Of a stretch of DNA of 64,000 bases, positions 21,004-32,848 are shown piece after piece. Where the stretch lies: positions 113,419,319 through 113,483,318 of the forward strand of contig CP136066.1 of the NCBI GenBank assembly GCA_032622095.1, read 5' to 3'. This stretch comes from Siphonodentalium dalli. Lineage: Eukaryota > Mollusca > Scaphopoda > Gadilida > Siphonodentaliidae. The first letter of the stretch is position 1, and every line of letters starts with the position of its first letter. A program made the position numbers and the translations under genes. The notes under the pieces are model-generated. The model made no database searches. It saw only the letters and a program-made list of their open reading frames with translations, and was not told the origin of the DNA.

Positions 21004-21200
21004 TAGGTCCCGTTGACATAAGATGTCTTAAAAGATAACTAATTATTAATTAAATAAAATAATTAATTTTAGAACCAAAACGTTTGCAATCTGAAAATTG
21101 AAACATGGGGGATGAATTGACACATTTAGTCTCAAGAGTTACAAGCCATTGACTTCAGACGACTTAAAGGAAAAATATGAACTACAGAGAGCGTTCCTTG
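21004..21200. repeat. two copies of the CTTTAAG..TCTGA..GTCAA box
   Basis: GGTCCCGTTGACATAAGATG with TCTTAAAAGATAACTAAT (21,006-21,045) parallels 6,868-6,912, and CCATTGACTTCAGACGACTT then AAAGGAAAAATATGA (21,148-21,181) parallels the arms of the 9.84-10.34 kb inverted repeat. Confidence 0.5.
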
Positions 21201-21306
21201 TCAACTTAGAAGATGCCATGGGAAAATGGTACATATGTGATTGGATGACGATACATATATATGTTACATATTATTATCCATCCCTTAACTAACACGATTT
21301 ATTATT

Positions 21307-21810
21307 GGGCAAAAGCCGGTGGACGACACAGCAAGTCAATTTTCCTAATATATGCTTATTCTGTATCCTACTACCATATGGCATCATATTAGACTGTCTG
21401 CGGGTCCATGAGATCACCAGGGCCTGCCCGGGCGTGTCCGGGCTTGCGCCATGTTCTTCTGGCGCATATCGTCATTTAAGGGGTTAATGAAGCCGGCCGC
21501 GAGCGAGATAGCGAGTCAATATTTGCAATATATACCTTTAGTAAGTGCCTCGCTACCATTAGTCATCAATATATAATATGGTCGGGTCTATGCGTCCGTC
21601 TGGGCTCTCCCGGGTTCTTTTAGTCAATATCGGCATTTAAATGGTTAATAAACCCGCCGGTGGACGACACAGCAAGTAAATTTTCACAATATATGCTTAT
21701 TCTGTATCCTACTACCATGTGGCATCATATTAGACTGTCTGCGGGCCCATGAGAACACCCGGACCTGCCCGGGCTTGCCCGGGCGTGCCCGGGCACTAAT
21801 TAGTCACACC
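21307..21810 (+). mobile_element. repeat element with 160-177 bp internal tandem units (copy 2)
   Basis: Three units starting at about 21,311, 21,488 and 21,650 (GCCGGTGGACGAC, GCCGGCCGCGAGCG, CGCCGGTGGACGAC). Units 1 and 3 are closest to each other, giving an A-B-A order. The copy ends in three GCCCGGGC palindromes and ACTAATTAGTCACACC at 21,810. It is the inverse of 13,609-14,180. Confidence 0.7.
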
Positions 21811-24755
21811 CTAATTTTGTGATGTGAATGATTATGGCCGACATCTCCATTCCGCAGTGCATTGCTGCAAAATTTGATGACTATTGCATGGGATGAGTGA
21901 ATTCTAAGCAAAAAGGGTTGGGTTCTCCCGATATTTAAATTAGAGCTGCGCGTGTATTCGAAATACTATTCTTTGGGGTATTTCGACTTGAATGTCACCG
22001 GAAATAATCATTGCGGAAGGAAGTGGGTATTGATACTAAGTGAGAGAATATTAATTGTTTGCGCGAGTGTAATTGGCTCAAAATTTGTGTCTTTATTTTT
22101 TACCCAAATTTTTGTTACAAAATTTTGATACTGAGAAATGGAGCCTATGGATACCTTTGAGATAGGCAACCTAAAATTTGAGACTGCTAATTTGGGCATA
22201 TAGCTTAAGTTTTTTTTTTCAGAAAAATTTCCAACACTTACATTACATTACATTTTCTATACATTGACGTTTGCACAGTATTTTCCCCAAAAATGAGTAG
22301 CCATAGTCCTTAAATACACCAGACGAATATGTTTGGTAATTCACGATCACATACATCACTTCTATTCTACATGCTTTTCTTATATGACGAGATGGGTTAA
22401 TATAAGCAGAAATCTTAAAATGCTTACTTCCAGATCTTCTTCCACCCTAACCCTCCCACATGGTGTCTTCGAGTTATGTTAAGTAATACTAATTCTCCAT
22501 GCCCACTCAATGCATTCACCCAATTAAGCCACATACTATTCACCGATACGTAGCAAACGTATAAATGACGAAACATTTATTTGTTTACTGCATTTGTTCA
22601 ACTTTGGTAAATCATGTCGAGCAACCACCGCGGGATTTCAGGCGATCAATTGGCGTCGTTACACACAAAGAGATACATGAACCACAAAGGCACTTGTATA
22701 TCATTTCTTTCAAAATCGTGCAAGAACACCAATATTTGCCGACAAGCCAACTATCCCTCAGATGTGATACATAAACCGACAAGGCACATATAGATCATTC
22801 GTTTCCGCTTCGCGCAAGAACATCATGAACCAACAACACACTTCCAGACTTTAATACATAACACAAGCCACCCAGGCTCTATCAACCTTTAACGAAGGTG
22901 ACGTCAACTATATACACATTACACGTCGTTATATATGACAACAACTTCTAAGAAACGAGGGTTGCATGCCGCAAAGGCGATAACACAGTCATATGACTTT
23001 TAAATAAATTTCACTCCATCGGCTAGCGGTAGCCAAATATGCATGAAATCAGATCCAGAACCCGATATGCATCAGAACTTAACTCAAACATCACTTCAAC
23101 ATTCTGGATGTCACATCCTTTCGTCTGAATAGAATGACGGTGCCGACGAGGCGAAATTTCCAACAGGAAACCACTATCATTATAGACATCGAGCATCTAT
23201 AAAATAAAAAATATATAGCATACAATACATTGAACATGTTGAAAAATAAATCATAAATCTTTATCTACATATACTTTAAATTGTCAAAATGCCTGCCACA
23301 CGCGACCGTGGTCTGAAGCCCCACGTCATTTCATCGGGTTATCTCCCTTAATTGTTTTTCACTGTATTAAAATTACCACCCTTGATCTCCAAACGTCTAG
23401 AGTTACTAACCTTATTGTGCGAATGCATTAACCCATTGCATTTCAGTTTCGTCCATATGGACGCGTGATATATTTTTGAATCCTACATGAACATGACAAT
23501 GGCGTGCAATGAGTGCGTTGGGGCTCGGAGATTATCAAAATTTAGCGCCTATTATACGTAGACGTGATATTCATTTCATAGTGTTTCTGCCATTGTGTTG
23601 TTGGTCCCAGGAGGTGCATTATAGCAAGCACCATACACTATGAAAACAAAAACGCGAAATATCTTATGCTGCAGTAACATGTTCTTGTTTGAACAAATTT
23701 ATTTGCTCATCCATACATACATGCGTGTAAGTAAAGTACATGTATACGACAAATGGGATTGGAGGATACTTAAAAGTTCCCGCCTCTCACATATCAAAAT
23801 GTTTATTAGAAGGACAGCCAGGCTGATGTAATTTGGCAAAACAAAAGGAACTTATTACCATTCACTTATTAGTATTTTCGATAAACAGTGTGCAGCGTGC
23901 TGGGGTGTTCAGTCCTTTCAAGTGGGAAAATCTACCAACGTTTCATCAACGCCTGGACTGTGCGTTTTACATCGCATTCTATCAGTTCATGTTATGCTGA
24001 ATGTCAATTGGCAACTGCTATCGAGTTTGCGATCGAAGGTGAAAAGGGGTCACAGTGTGCGGATACACATCTCTTAAGGGGTAGACGCACGTTTTGCATA
24101 TATCCAGCTAAAAATGTAATTTCTCTGGATCCATTTGGTTAAAAAGCTTGAATTTAACATTTCATCATCTTCATTGTATATAGAATCTGAGCAATTATTA
24201 AGAGACGATAAAAACAATCGATTTTAATACAATATTATTTTCTTTTTTCTCCTTTCTGTACCAAGAACTGCTAGAACAATTAATAATTTCACACAACACT
24301 CTAGTCACCAATTGTCTTGGTTCAATGAGAGGAGGCTTCATTTGTATCTTAATGTTGAGTTATATTTTTAATTGCACAATATATATATAGCATCATACAC
24401 TATATATTGTAATGGAGAATAAAGCAGTTACAAATATATATTCCAGCCCAATGAAAACAAATGTTGATATTCAGTGTGGTCCAATCAAGCAGGGATCAAT
24501 CAACTGGAATTAGGCCACAGTGTAATGACATATGGTGGTCAGCTTTAACTTGGTTATGAATCCATGATCGAGAACTCATCTCAGCCAAATTTTTGCAATT
24601 GATCCACAGGCATGACATGAACATTCTCGAATATAGAAAATTATTTATGGGTAGTTTCCTTTCTAATTAAAAATAATAATTTCACGAATCAAGAAAAATT
24701 AAGTCTCCTCTCATGATATGATATCACACGGAACAAAACTTGTTTCTATTTTTGT
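21811..24755. other. long non-coding stretch
   Basis: I see no gene or clear element edge. ORFs of 60-85 codons (for example 23,888-24,142) do not start at ATG in good context and lack motifs. Confidence 0.4.
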
Positions 24756-24756
24756 C

Positions 24757-25390
24757 CTGAGGGGAGAACCAATGCATGGTTCTTTATCTGGTTCCCCGGA
24801 TAGAACCATAACATGGAACCAACGTGTTGCGTTGGGTTCCATATTTGGTTCATTAAATTCCTATTAGGAAACAATGATGAGAGCGTGTGGAAACAATGTC
24901 CCGTGACACTGTGTGTAGGTTATAAGCACGTTTGATGTGTCTTTGTTTCTGAATGCGATATATCGTTTACAATTGATATCAAACGATGTTGGTTCACCTA
25001 ATAGACCCCGAAGATCGGAAGATGTTCTGATGTCTGAAGGAGATATAGAATTATATTAGTAAAGTTATTATTCCATACTTCCCACTCTATTTGTGATATG
25101 AGCAATAGAGCAATCAAATGATCAGAGTATGTACATATATGAATTCGAGCAGTCTGTAGTCAAGTGTGCATTGGTATTCCAAAGGAATCCCGCTTGATTT
25201 ATAGTCTTCCCCAAAACGCGTGGACATATTTTTTAATTTAGGCTATAGGACATTTAAGCTATGCCGTGTTCCCACAAAGCTTGAATTCGGTGGGTTCTTT
25301 GAAGAACCAAACTTTGGATATTGGTTCCAGATGGAACCAAAGCAGTGTGGAACGAAACTGTTTGGTTCTATGAGCTGTTTTCTTAGAGTG
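24757..25390. repeat. two clusters of GGAACC/GGTTCC motifs
   Basis: Clusters at about 24,766-24,860 and 25,285-25,375 contain many GGTTCCA/TGGAACC words in both orientations, for example GGTTCTTTATCTGGTTCC and TGGTTCCAGATGGAACC. Facing clusters about 430 bp apart suggest the ends of a non-autonomous DNA element. The 71-codon ORF at 25,220-25,435 is a by-product. Confidence 0.45.
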
Positions 25391-27035
25391 TGGTTTTCTA
25401 AAATGTCGTATCCTTCACAAATAAAATTTTACTAGAGGCAATAACAAATATGTATATCTCTGGAAGTATCGTTGGTAAAGTTGATATAAAATATATAAAC
25501 TTTCATATTCATATAATTATCTCCTATTTGTTGAGAAAAACATGATTTTTTTTTATTTTATACGCCATTTTAGAAGTAGATATTATTAACTCGTGCTATA
25601 CGCCATTTTGCTTTTTTCGACGATTTCACATGTTCGATTAGCCTTTATCACCAGGGACAATTAGGAAACGCCCTCCATTCAAATCTATCCTACATGTACC
25701 ATGTACGAAAAGGATATTCGACATTTTAGAATTAACGAGACAATTTCACATGAAATCTTGATAATTTTACAACACGATTTTCCCTGAAAAATGGCATATA
25801 ATTTTAAACATTACAAGTTCTCTAAAATATCACATTTTAGAAGACCATCGACGATATATGAATGTTTTATGTTGTGCTTCGCGCAAATCCCGAATGAATG
25901 AAACAGACCCGACGCCACCAAACTGAAAGCAGTGCGCGCGTCGCCAGACAAAACCACAGGGGCCATAATATATTATCGCCCTTGATTCACCGAGCAACGG
26001 GCGACCCGATCCCAACAGTGAACGCCAACAATATAATCTGTCGCATCTTCAAAACATAACTCGAATTTGAGTAATCGTCTCTGGCAGCACGGATGGCGAC
26101 TATTGAATAATCCGACATTCTAAGTGGGTTTGATCATTTGTAGTAATAAGTCTAAATGCATAGGAAATGTCAGCAATCAAAAATCGATTCCTGTCATATT
26201 GGAAGAGTACCAGTCTTCATTTAGAGTGGGTGTGAGTCTTATTGTTGGCAACATGTGCGTTACCTCGAAGACTGTGTTTGAGACATTTGTCTTCGATGGA
26301 AATATGAGTATTCACATTCTAACGACCGATGCATGTAATCAAAATCGTGGCAGTCTCAAAGAATGAGGACATTCTATATTCGGATAGCGGCAACCGCTAA
26401 ACCATCGTGACGATCTAAGTTTCTGGTATTATTTCGCACACATCTGTGATTAAAATACATTGCAGATCAAACAAAATATAGACTGTGTAACTTTATTGCA
26501 CGTTCAATAATTCCCTAGCTATATCTTCATCTCAAGCTTCAAAGCAACTGAGTATTACAACATGTTTTGCAATATTAGGGAGGTTAGCTCAGGTTACAAA
26601 CTATATTTCGAACCGAAGCGCGTGCGACATAGCACAGCGATTTCATTAGTTGTGAATGAAACACCAAACGTGCCATACTAAATTCAGCATTAAATAAAAA
26701 GCCCCCTTCTTGTGCGTAACAATTCACACCCGGTGTTATGGAGAGTAGCAAACTATTGTTGTTCTACCATTGGCTACGACATCCAGCCACACCGTGAGGA
26801 ATAGTTTGATCTGATATTCCTTGACGGGCATTATACCCAGAGATGCGGACGAGCGATCGTATCATGTGATAGTTGTTTTCCGGTCGTGCATTGTACAGAC
26901 AGAGATTTTGGTGTTCTGTGTTCGGTTTATCAGACAAATGAAACAGTAAGATTTTATATATAACTTCATTGGTAACTCGTAGCAACCATGAAGATCCCCC
27001 AAAAGCAAAACCATAATACGATCCGAATTTGTATT
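25391..27035. other. non-coding
   Basis: No supported feature. ATACGCCATTTT occurs twice (25,561 and 25,600), as a minor repeat. Confidence 0.4.
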
Positions 27036-27180
27036 TAAAAACACTTCTTCGAAATTTCCGTTATTTCGTCAAAAACTCTTCTTCAAATATCTCCGTTATT
27101 TCGTCAAAAACTCTTCTTCAAATATCTCCGTTATTTCGTCAAAAACACTTCTTCTCATACAAATCGCCGTTATTTAGTAA
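27036..27180 (+). repeat. tandem repeat of about 47 bp, about three copies
   Basis: CTTCTTC...AATNTCCGTTATTTCGTC then AAAAAC repeats three times, with a fourth degenerate unit (CGCCGTTATTTAGTAAATT). A related block (GACAAATCTCCGATAGTTAG) is at about 29,523. Confidence 0.6.
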
Positions 27181-27308
27181 ATTAACATTCTTTATATAGT
27201 TATTGCCCTTAATATTAAATATGAAGCTAACATTCAGGATTAGCTATACATGTCGTCATTTAGTGGACACGCTTGGTCGGATTGTCCATTAATTAACGAA
27301 CATTTTAG

Positions 27309-27643
27309 GTACGGATTGCCCGTTTATAAATGGCCAATCCTTGAAGAATTGCCTGGTTTGTTCTGTTAAAGCAGGAAACGCGATCAATGCTACTGGTGCA
27401 CAAAGAGCATCAACACAGATACACCAGTTAATAAGAACTCACTTACCACAGTTAAAGGGTCTCTCATTCGAAGTTAGTAAAGACGAGAGAATGGGGTGCG
27501 GTTACCTTTTTGGAGAGAGACGATTTACAATGAAGCGTGTCCAGAACAATTTCAGCACAAAAGGCAAAGATAAAATACAGCGGCGGACATTGACTAATTA
27601 CCTGCGCAATCTTCTTGACATGTATCTCCCCCAAGAACCCCAG
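27309..27643 (+). CDS. possible internal exon, unrecognised protein
   Basis: An open frame of 117 codons from an in-frame TTG (and open further upstream to 27,293) lies between an acceptor-like CATTTTAG (ending 27,308) and a strong donor CAG|GTATGC (27,643/27,644). The peptide has a CxxC motif (CLVC), a second Cys (MGCGYLF), a basic middle and a leucine-rich helix (YLRNLLDMYLPQE). No start ATG is available, so it would be an internal exon of 335 bp. The upstream polypyrimidine tract is poor. I do not recognise the family; it could be a decayed transposon exon or a chance ORF. Confidence 0.28.
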
Positions 27644-28237
27644 GTATGCGGTACATGTATAGTTAGCCTCGCATTGTACGGTGATACCTCTTAACACATA
27701 CTTACTGTGGGCTCCCTCAACCGGACGTTGTGTTTATATTTAAAACGTCGGAATATGGCATTAAATACACAGAACGACACAAGTGTGTTAATGCGTTTGT
27801 GGATACGGAGTGAGTGTAGAAGGATACAATGAGAGACGCAGCATCGAGTTATATCCTTCCGCGAAGGCACACGTGCCGTATCGACAAACCAATTAACATA
27901 CGTGCCATTCTGTGTTTATTACACGGCACCAGTCCGAGAATCCGCGAATAAAAAAAAACATAATTACATAGACATTAGTTAACTTCCGAGTAGCGCACCC
28001 ACCCAGTAGGTGAAAATAATCATCGCATATCACGAGAGGAGAAAACCTATACGCTACTCAAAACAGTTGACTGTTGTGTTTATTATAGTTTCTATAACAG
28101 TGTGTTACGACCAGACCACTATGAAACACACTGTTAGACCTAAATGCGTTCTTAAAGCTACAATATCACGAGCCATTTCTGTTAAAATAATGCGCAAGGA
28201 TATCGAAGGACGCACAAATTGACGTCATGACGCAGTG
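27644..28237. other. non-coding
   Basis: Nothing recognised between the exon-like segment and the minisatellite. Confidence 0.4.
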
Positions 28238-29302
28238 CTGAGAGTAGCATAACAGCATGAGAGTAGGATAAGAGCCTGAGAGTAGGATAACAGCCTGAGA
28301 GTAGGATAACAGCATGAGAGTAGGATAACAGCCTGATAGTAGGATAAGAGCCTGAGAGTAGGATAACAGCCTGAGAGTAGCATAACAGCCTGAGAGTAGG
28401 ATAAGAGCCTGAGAGTAGGATAACAGCCTGAGAGTAGCATAACAGCCTGAGAGTAGGATAACAGCCTGAGAGTAGGATAATTAAGAGCCTGAGAGTAGGT
28501 TAAGAGCCTGAGAGTAGGATAAGAGCCTGAGAGTAGGATAACAGCCTGATAGTAGGATAAGAGCCTGAGAGTAGGATAACAGTCTGAGAGTAGGATAACA
28601 GCCTGAGAGTAGGATAACAGCCTGATAGTATGATAACAGCCTGAGAGTAGGATAACAGCCTGAGAGTAGCATAACAGCCTGAGAGTAGCATAACAGCCTG
28701 AGAGTAGGATAAGAGCCTGAGAGTAGGATAAGAGCCTGAGAGTAGGATAAGAGCCTGAGAGTAGGATAACAGCCTGAGAGTAGGATAACAGCCTGAGAGT
28801 AGGATAACAGCCTGATAGTAGGATAACAGCCTGAGAGTAGGATAACAGCCTGAGAGTAGCATAACAGCCTGAGAGTAGCATAACAGCCTGAGAGTAGGAT
28901 AAGAGCCTGAGAGTAGGATAAGAGCCTGAGAGTAGGATAAGAGCCTGAGAGTAGGATAAGAGCCTGAGAGTAGGATAACAGCCTGATAGTAGGATAAGAG
29001 CCTGAGAGTAGGATAACAGTCTGAGAGTAGGATAACAGCCTGAGAGTAGGATAACAGCCTGATAGTAGGATAACAGCCTGAGAGTAGGATAACAGCCTGA
29101 GAGTAGGATAACAGCCTGAGAGTAGGATAACAGCCTGAGAGTAGGATAACAGCCTGAGAGTAGGATAACAGCCTGAGAGTAGGACAAGAGCCTGAGAGTA
29201 GGATAACAGCCTGATAGTAGGATAACAGCCTGAGAGTAGGATAACAGCCTGAGAGTAGGATAAGAGCCTGAGAGTAGGATAACAGCCTGAGAGTAGGATA
29301 AC
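28238..29302. repeat. 19-bp minisatellite, about 56 copies
   Basis: The unit is GCCTGAGAGTAGGATAACA with recurrent variants (AACA/AAGA, GAGAGT/GATAGT, GGATA/GCATA), and one 4-bp insertion at about 28,478. Variants recur in order: the rare AGTCTG variant is at 28,581 and 29,018, exactly 437 bp (23 units) apart, and paired GCATA variants at 28,669/28,688 recur at 28,859/28,878 (190 bp, 10 units), so larger blocks were duplicated. The minus strand has no stop in any frame, giving overlapping pseudo-ORFs of up to 359 codons with a 19-residue period. These are not considered genes. Confidence 0.95.
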
Positions 29303-29569
29303 ACGTTCGGTCTTATGTGAGTGGGGATATGATTTGATATTGACGTACAAAGTTGATGAAAATATTATAAATGGTAATGTCACATCTGCATAGAGTAGAT
29401 TATGTTAGCCAAACGCGAAGGCGGTTCGGTTGGCAAACCTATGCACCAAGCGCACCCACACAGAATGTGAATTTGACTTATTTACGACAAAAGTTGATCA
29501 CTAGTGATGTTTAAACTGTTTCCGACAAATCTCCGATAGTTAGTCAAAGTACGTTCTATATTTGGTTAT

Positions 29570-29735
29570 TAGTGTAAACATATTTTATTCCAATCAAAAT
29601 AATAACATATATAAACATTTAACAGACATTTTACAGGAGAATAGAATAATATAAATTCGATTGATTGGAAAGGGGATTAAACAACAAGCCCAAGGGCTTT
29701 TATTAAGTTTGCTGCCCTGGTTATTCAACCTTGCG
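29570..29735 (-). mobile_element. probable 3' UTR relic of a jockey-type element
   Basis: On the minus strand: GCAAACTTAATAAAAGCCC, TTGTTTAATCCCCTTTCC and, at the end, AATAAAATATGTTTAC. The last block matches AATAAAATATGTTTAAAC at the 3' end of the 7-9.8 kb relic, and both are preceded by a CCCC...TTCCAAT/CCCCAATCC-like block. No coding part is attached. Confidence 0.35.
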
Positions 29736-32324
29736 ATTAAATCAGGATACTGATGGAATATAATCCTAAAATCGCGTGGCAGGATTGTACACCAATATAT
29801 CTATATAGCTAATATCTTTCGATATTCAATCGATTGCGTAATAGGTAATATCAATCGGAAAGCTGGTGGAAAACAGAAAAAAAATCACAATTCTGCCAAC
29901 GTTTTAGTGAAAAAAAAATGCGAATTCAATTGCAGTAGAGAGCGCAAAGACGCAATATGCAGAGAGTTGAAGAAGGTCAAGGCAAACGAAATCATATTGA
30001 ATGGATTTCTCTCAGAACTATGCATGCATATAATTGGGCGAGATCCAATCCACATACGAGAAACAATCTTGCGTCACATGCACCATATGAATATCTATAT
30101 CATAGAGACAGTTGTGACTAAACGTGACCTTACAACACAAATGTTTTGTCTGTATATCGGATGTAACATTCACAGGGTCCAACGATCCTGACGATATTGG
30201 ACAACCTTCGTCAACATATCCAAATCAGTATACATTATATGTTGTAGTTGTATCATCTAAGATCGAGCATGCTCACTTATGTACATATAGCCCAGTGATC
30301 CATTACAGGAATAAATGTATGTGTAACGTGGTGTGAAACACTCCGGTGTGGTGCATGTTCAGATTGGAATAACAAAGAATCACGCCAAAATTAGTGATTC
30401 TTGTTGGCGGAATTATTGCCGTGATGTTTATAACAAATAAGGAGTCCCGAATAAAATAATAAATTTTACATTTGTGCGTAGTTTAAATGTTGCATTCTCT
30501 GAAATAGCTCAGTCGGTGTGGTCGGAATTCTCGATAATCTTAGTGGTTTCTATATTCTTCGAGTGGAGACAGTGGTTGATTACTAACTTCTCTGTTTTAT
30601 TGACTGATGTAAGTCCATAATATGTATTTATTGCTGTGTTAAATGATGAGGAATTATATGGTCATGCGACTCATGCTACCAATTGGAAGTATTTTGAAAC
30701 TGGCCATGGTAAAGTAGCATGTGATGGTGTAGGGGAAGCGTGAACCGGGAAGCTGACAATAGTGTCAAATGAGGAAAGGCCAGACCCAAGATGCAAACTA
30801 TTTTATTTCTTGGGCTTTAAAACCCGACATGAATGTAAATTCTTCGTATCAAAAGACAAGTTCGACGAGGAGCAAAAATAGAGCTACATTTTATTGTACT
30901 TCACATTATGATCAGACGGTGTACGCATGAACTCACTTTGAAATCAGGTAACGTAGGCCGATGTTACACAAATTTAACGACAGCTACTTTTGATGCTATC
31001 GCTGTGTTGGTTATGATGGAAAATGTTTAGACAGACATTAAATTTCGACAATAAAGACTCTCCAATCTATAGCTGGAACACTGACGTCGGTCAGCGGCTA
31101 TGTATACCTTCTGTGGACCATCCTTGGATTTTGGATTCATCGTCGCTATATGGATTAGTGTGACTTAATTCGATATGCACCTCACCAATTGAGCCACCGG
31201 GACATCGTCTCTTGGTCATATGTTATTGCCCCCCATGTATCACCGCATGTAGAGTATACAGGTGTATCCAGGCTGCTGGTCTGTATTATGTATACATTAT
31301 CGTCCATTCATAGTCCTGTAAACGACTATATTATTGACACTCTATGTATAGTAGGGACTAAGTATCACCTGGTGGGTGGCTAATGGGGAATGTATGAACC
31401 GATTCCGTTTGGTCGTTGGTGGCCTCGTGGGGCTCAAGACAATGGTGTAATCGATATTTCTGTGAGTTGTATCTGCATCCGGCGCCCACGACACAGAAGT
31501 CTTCCTTTGTTCTGGGCCGACATACATGATCGGGAAGCAATGGAGTGGGACATCCCTCGTGTCGATATGGTGGAACCGAGCTAAATGACACAGATAATCC
31601 GTTGCATATGAAGACCAAACCCGACGAACAATGAATGTCGGTGGAATATCGTGACCTACTTTTAGCTCGAGTGGTGAATCTTGGTGTGAATGAGGTAGAC
31701 AACTTTAAATTTGTACCGTCGTGGTCAGTACATTGAGATTGTGTTGCGCATGATACGAGTGTATAGAAGTTATGAATATTTAAGAAATGGGTGATCCATT
31801 TTGTTGGTCTATCGATGACAGTTTTGGGGACGCCGTAGTGATCCATGCGTAAACATTTCAGACCAATTTCTAAATATGCTTTCGATATGGAACGCAACAA
31901 AATCGGCATCAATTTCCGAGCACCACTCGTCAGACTGACTAACAACGAACGTCCGTAGAAAGTATCACGAACGCCCTGGTCTGTTCTCACAGGTCTGCAT
32001 TCACAGTCAATTGGCAGAGTGCTTGGAAACGAATTATTTCTTGACCATTCCAATCAGGCGATTGTTTCTTCCATAGAAAATGACCGACAGCACGTTGGGG
32101 TCTGGATGCGACGTACCGGTCTGGATAACTGCACCCACCCAACGCTGACTAAAACAACTTTTTCTCACCCTTTCATAACCACATAAAGCAAAATAAGCAA
32201 TAAAATCATAGTATGATTTGTTTGTCATGTGGGTGCTGTGTTGGGGGAGATATCCAGTCCTTGTCACCCTCACAACCAAAAACCCTGACTCAAATTTAGT
32301 TTTTCTCGGCCACAATTAATTCAG
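29736..32324. other. non-coding; tRNA-like fragment; one long unexplained minus-strand ORF
   Basis: TAGCTCAGTCGGTG at about 30,507 fits a pol III A box, and CTTCGAGTGG at about 30,555 is a poor B box, so a decayed tRNA-derived SINE head is possible. A 231-codon open frame on the minus strand (32,053-31,358) starts at TTG; its first Met leaves about 180 codons. I find no domain, and the opposite strand also has open stretches, so I do not call it a gene. A block CAAAATAAGCAATAAAA lies on each side of the next element (about 32,189 and 32,886). Confidence 0.35.
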
Positions 32325-32848
32325 TTAAAGGCACGGGCGGCGTTCGTTGCAGAAATATTCATATTTGTTCAAATCGCCATCAACAGAAGGAATATTAAAA
32401 TATATATAGTTTTGTTCATATGTCAAACATAATCAGCGCGTAAATAGTATATTGTCGTCAAGACGTACGACGGTGTTCGTAAACAAGCGCCTGCTCGTGT
32501 CACATATATTGTGCTTCTGTTTACATAACACAGCGCAATTCTATTGGCTAATCACACACAAATGATATAAACGCTCTTTATTATTTCCATATCAGGAAAA
32601 CATTAACAACTAACGCTCTTTATGTTTACCATATCCGGATCTAAACAAAAGCCAGGTAACGTAACGTTTTTGCTTTTGTTTACATAACAAAGGAAAAACA
32701 TTTGACAATAACATACTGTTTATGCCATATTTATGATTGGTATAAGAATAAAGTCTGTCATTATTTTACTATTCTTTCTGTTTATGGCCGTTTTTGACGG
32801 AGGTGACTATTTTAACAGCATACCCGCCAACGCCACCCGTAACTTTAA
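32325..32848. mobile_element. TTAA-flanked MITE (copy 2)
   Basis: Left end TTAAAGGCACGGGCGG, right end CCCGTAACTTTAA. The body aligns with 18,277-18,778 in the same orientation, including two ACGCTCTTTAT motifs 42 bp apart. No ORF. Confidence 0.7.

Noticed and set aside
26575-26620. tRNA-like text (TAGCTCAGG...TTCGAACC)
   Set aside because: A-box and B-box words are only about 25 bp apart, too close for a tRNA gene.
28225-29383. Minus-strand ORFs of 359 and 300 codons
   Set aside because: They are translations of the 19-bp minisatellite; all three frames are open because the unit has no stop on that strand.
31358-32053. 231-codon minus-strand ORF
   Set aside because: Starts at TTG, no domain recognised, opposite strand also has open stretches. 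Kept only as a note in the interval entry.
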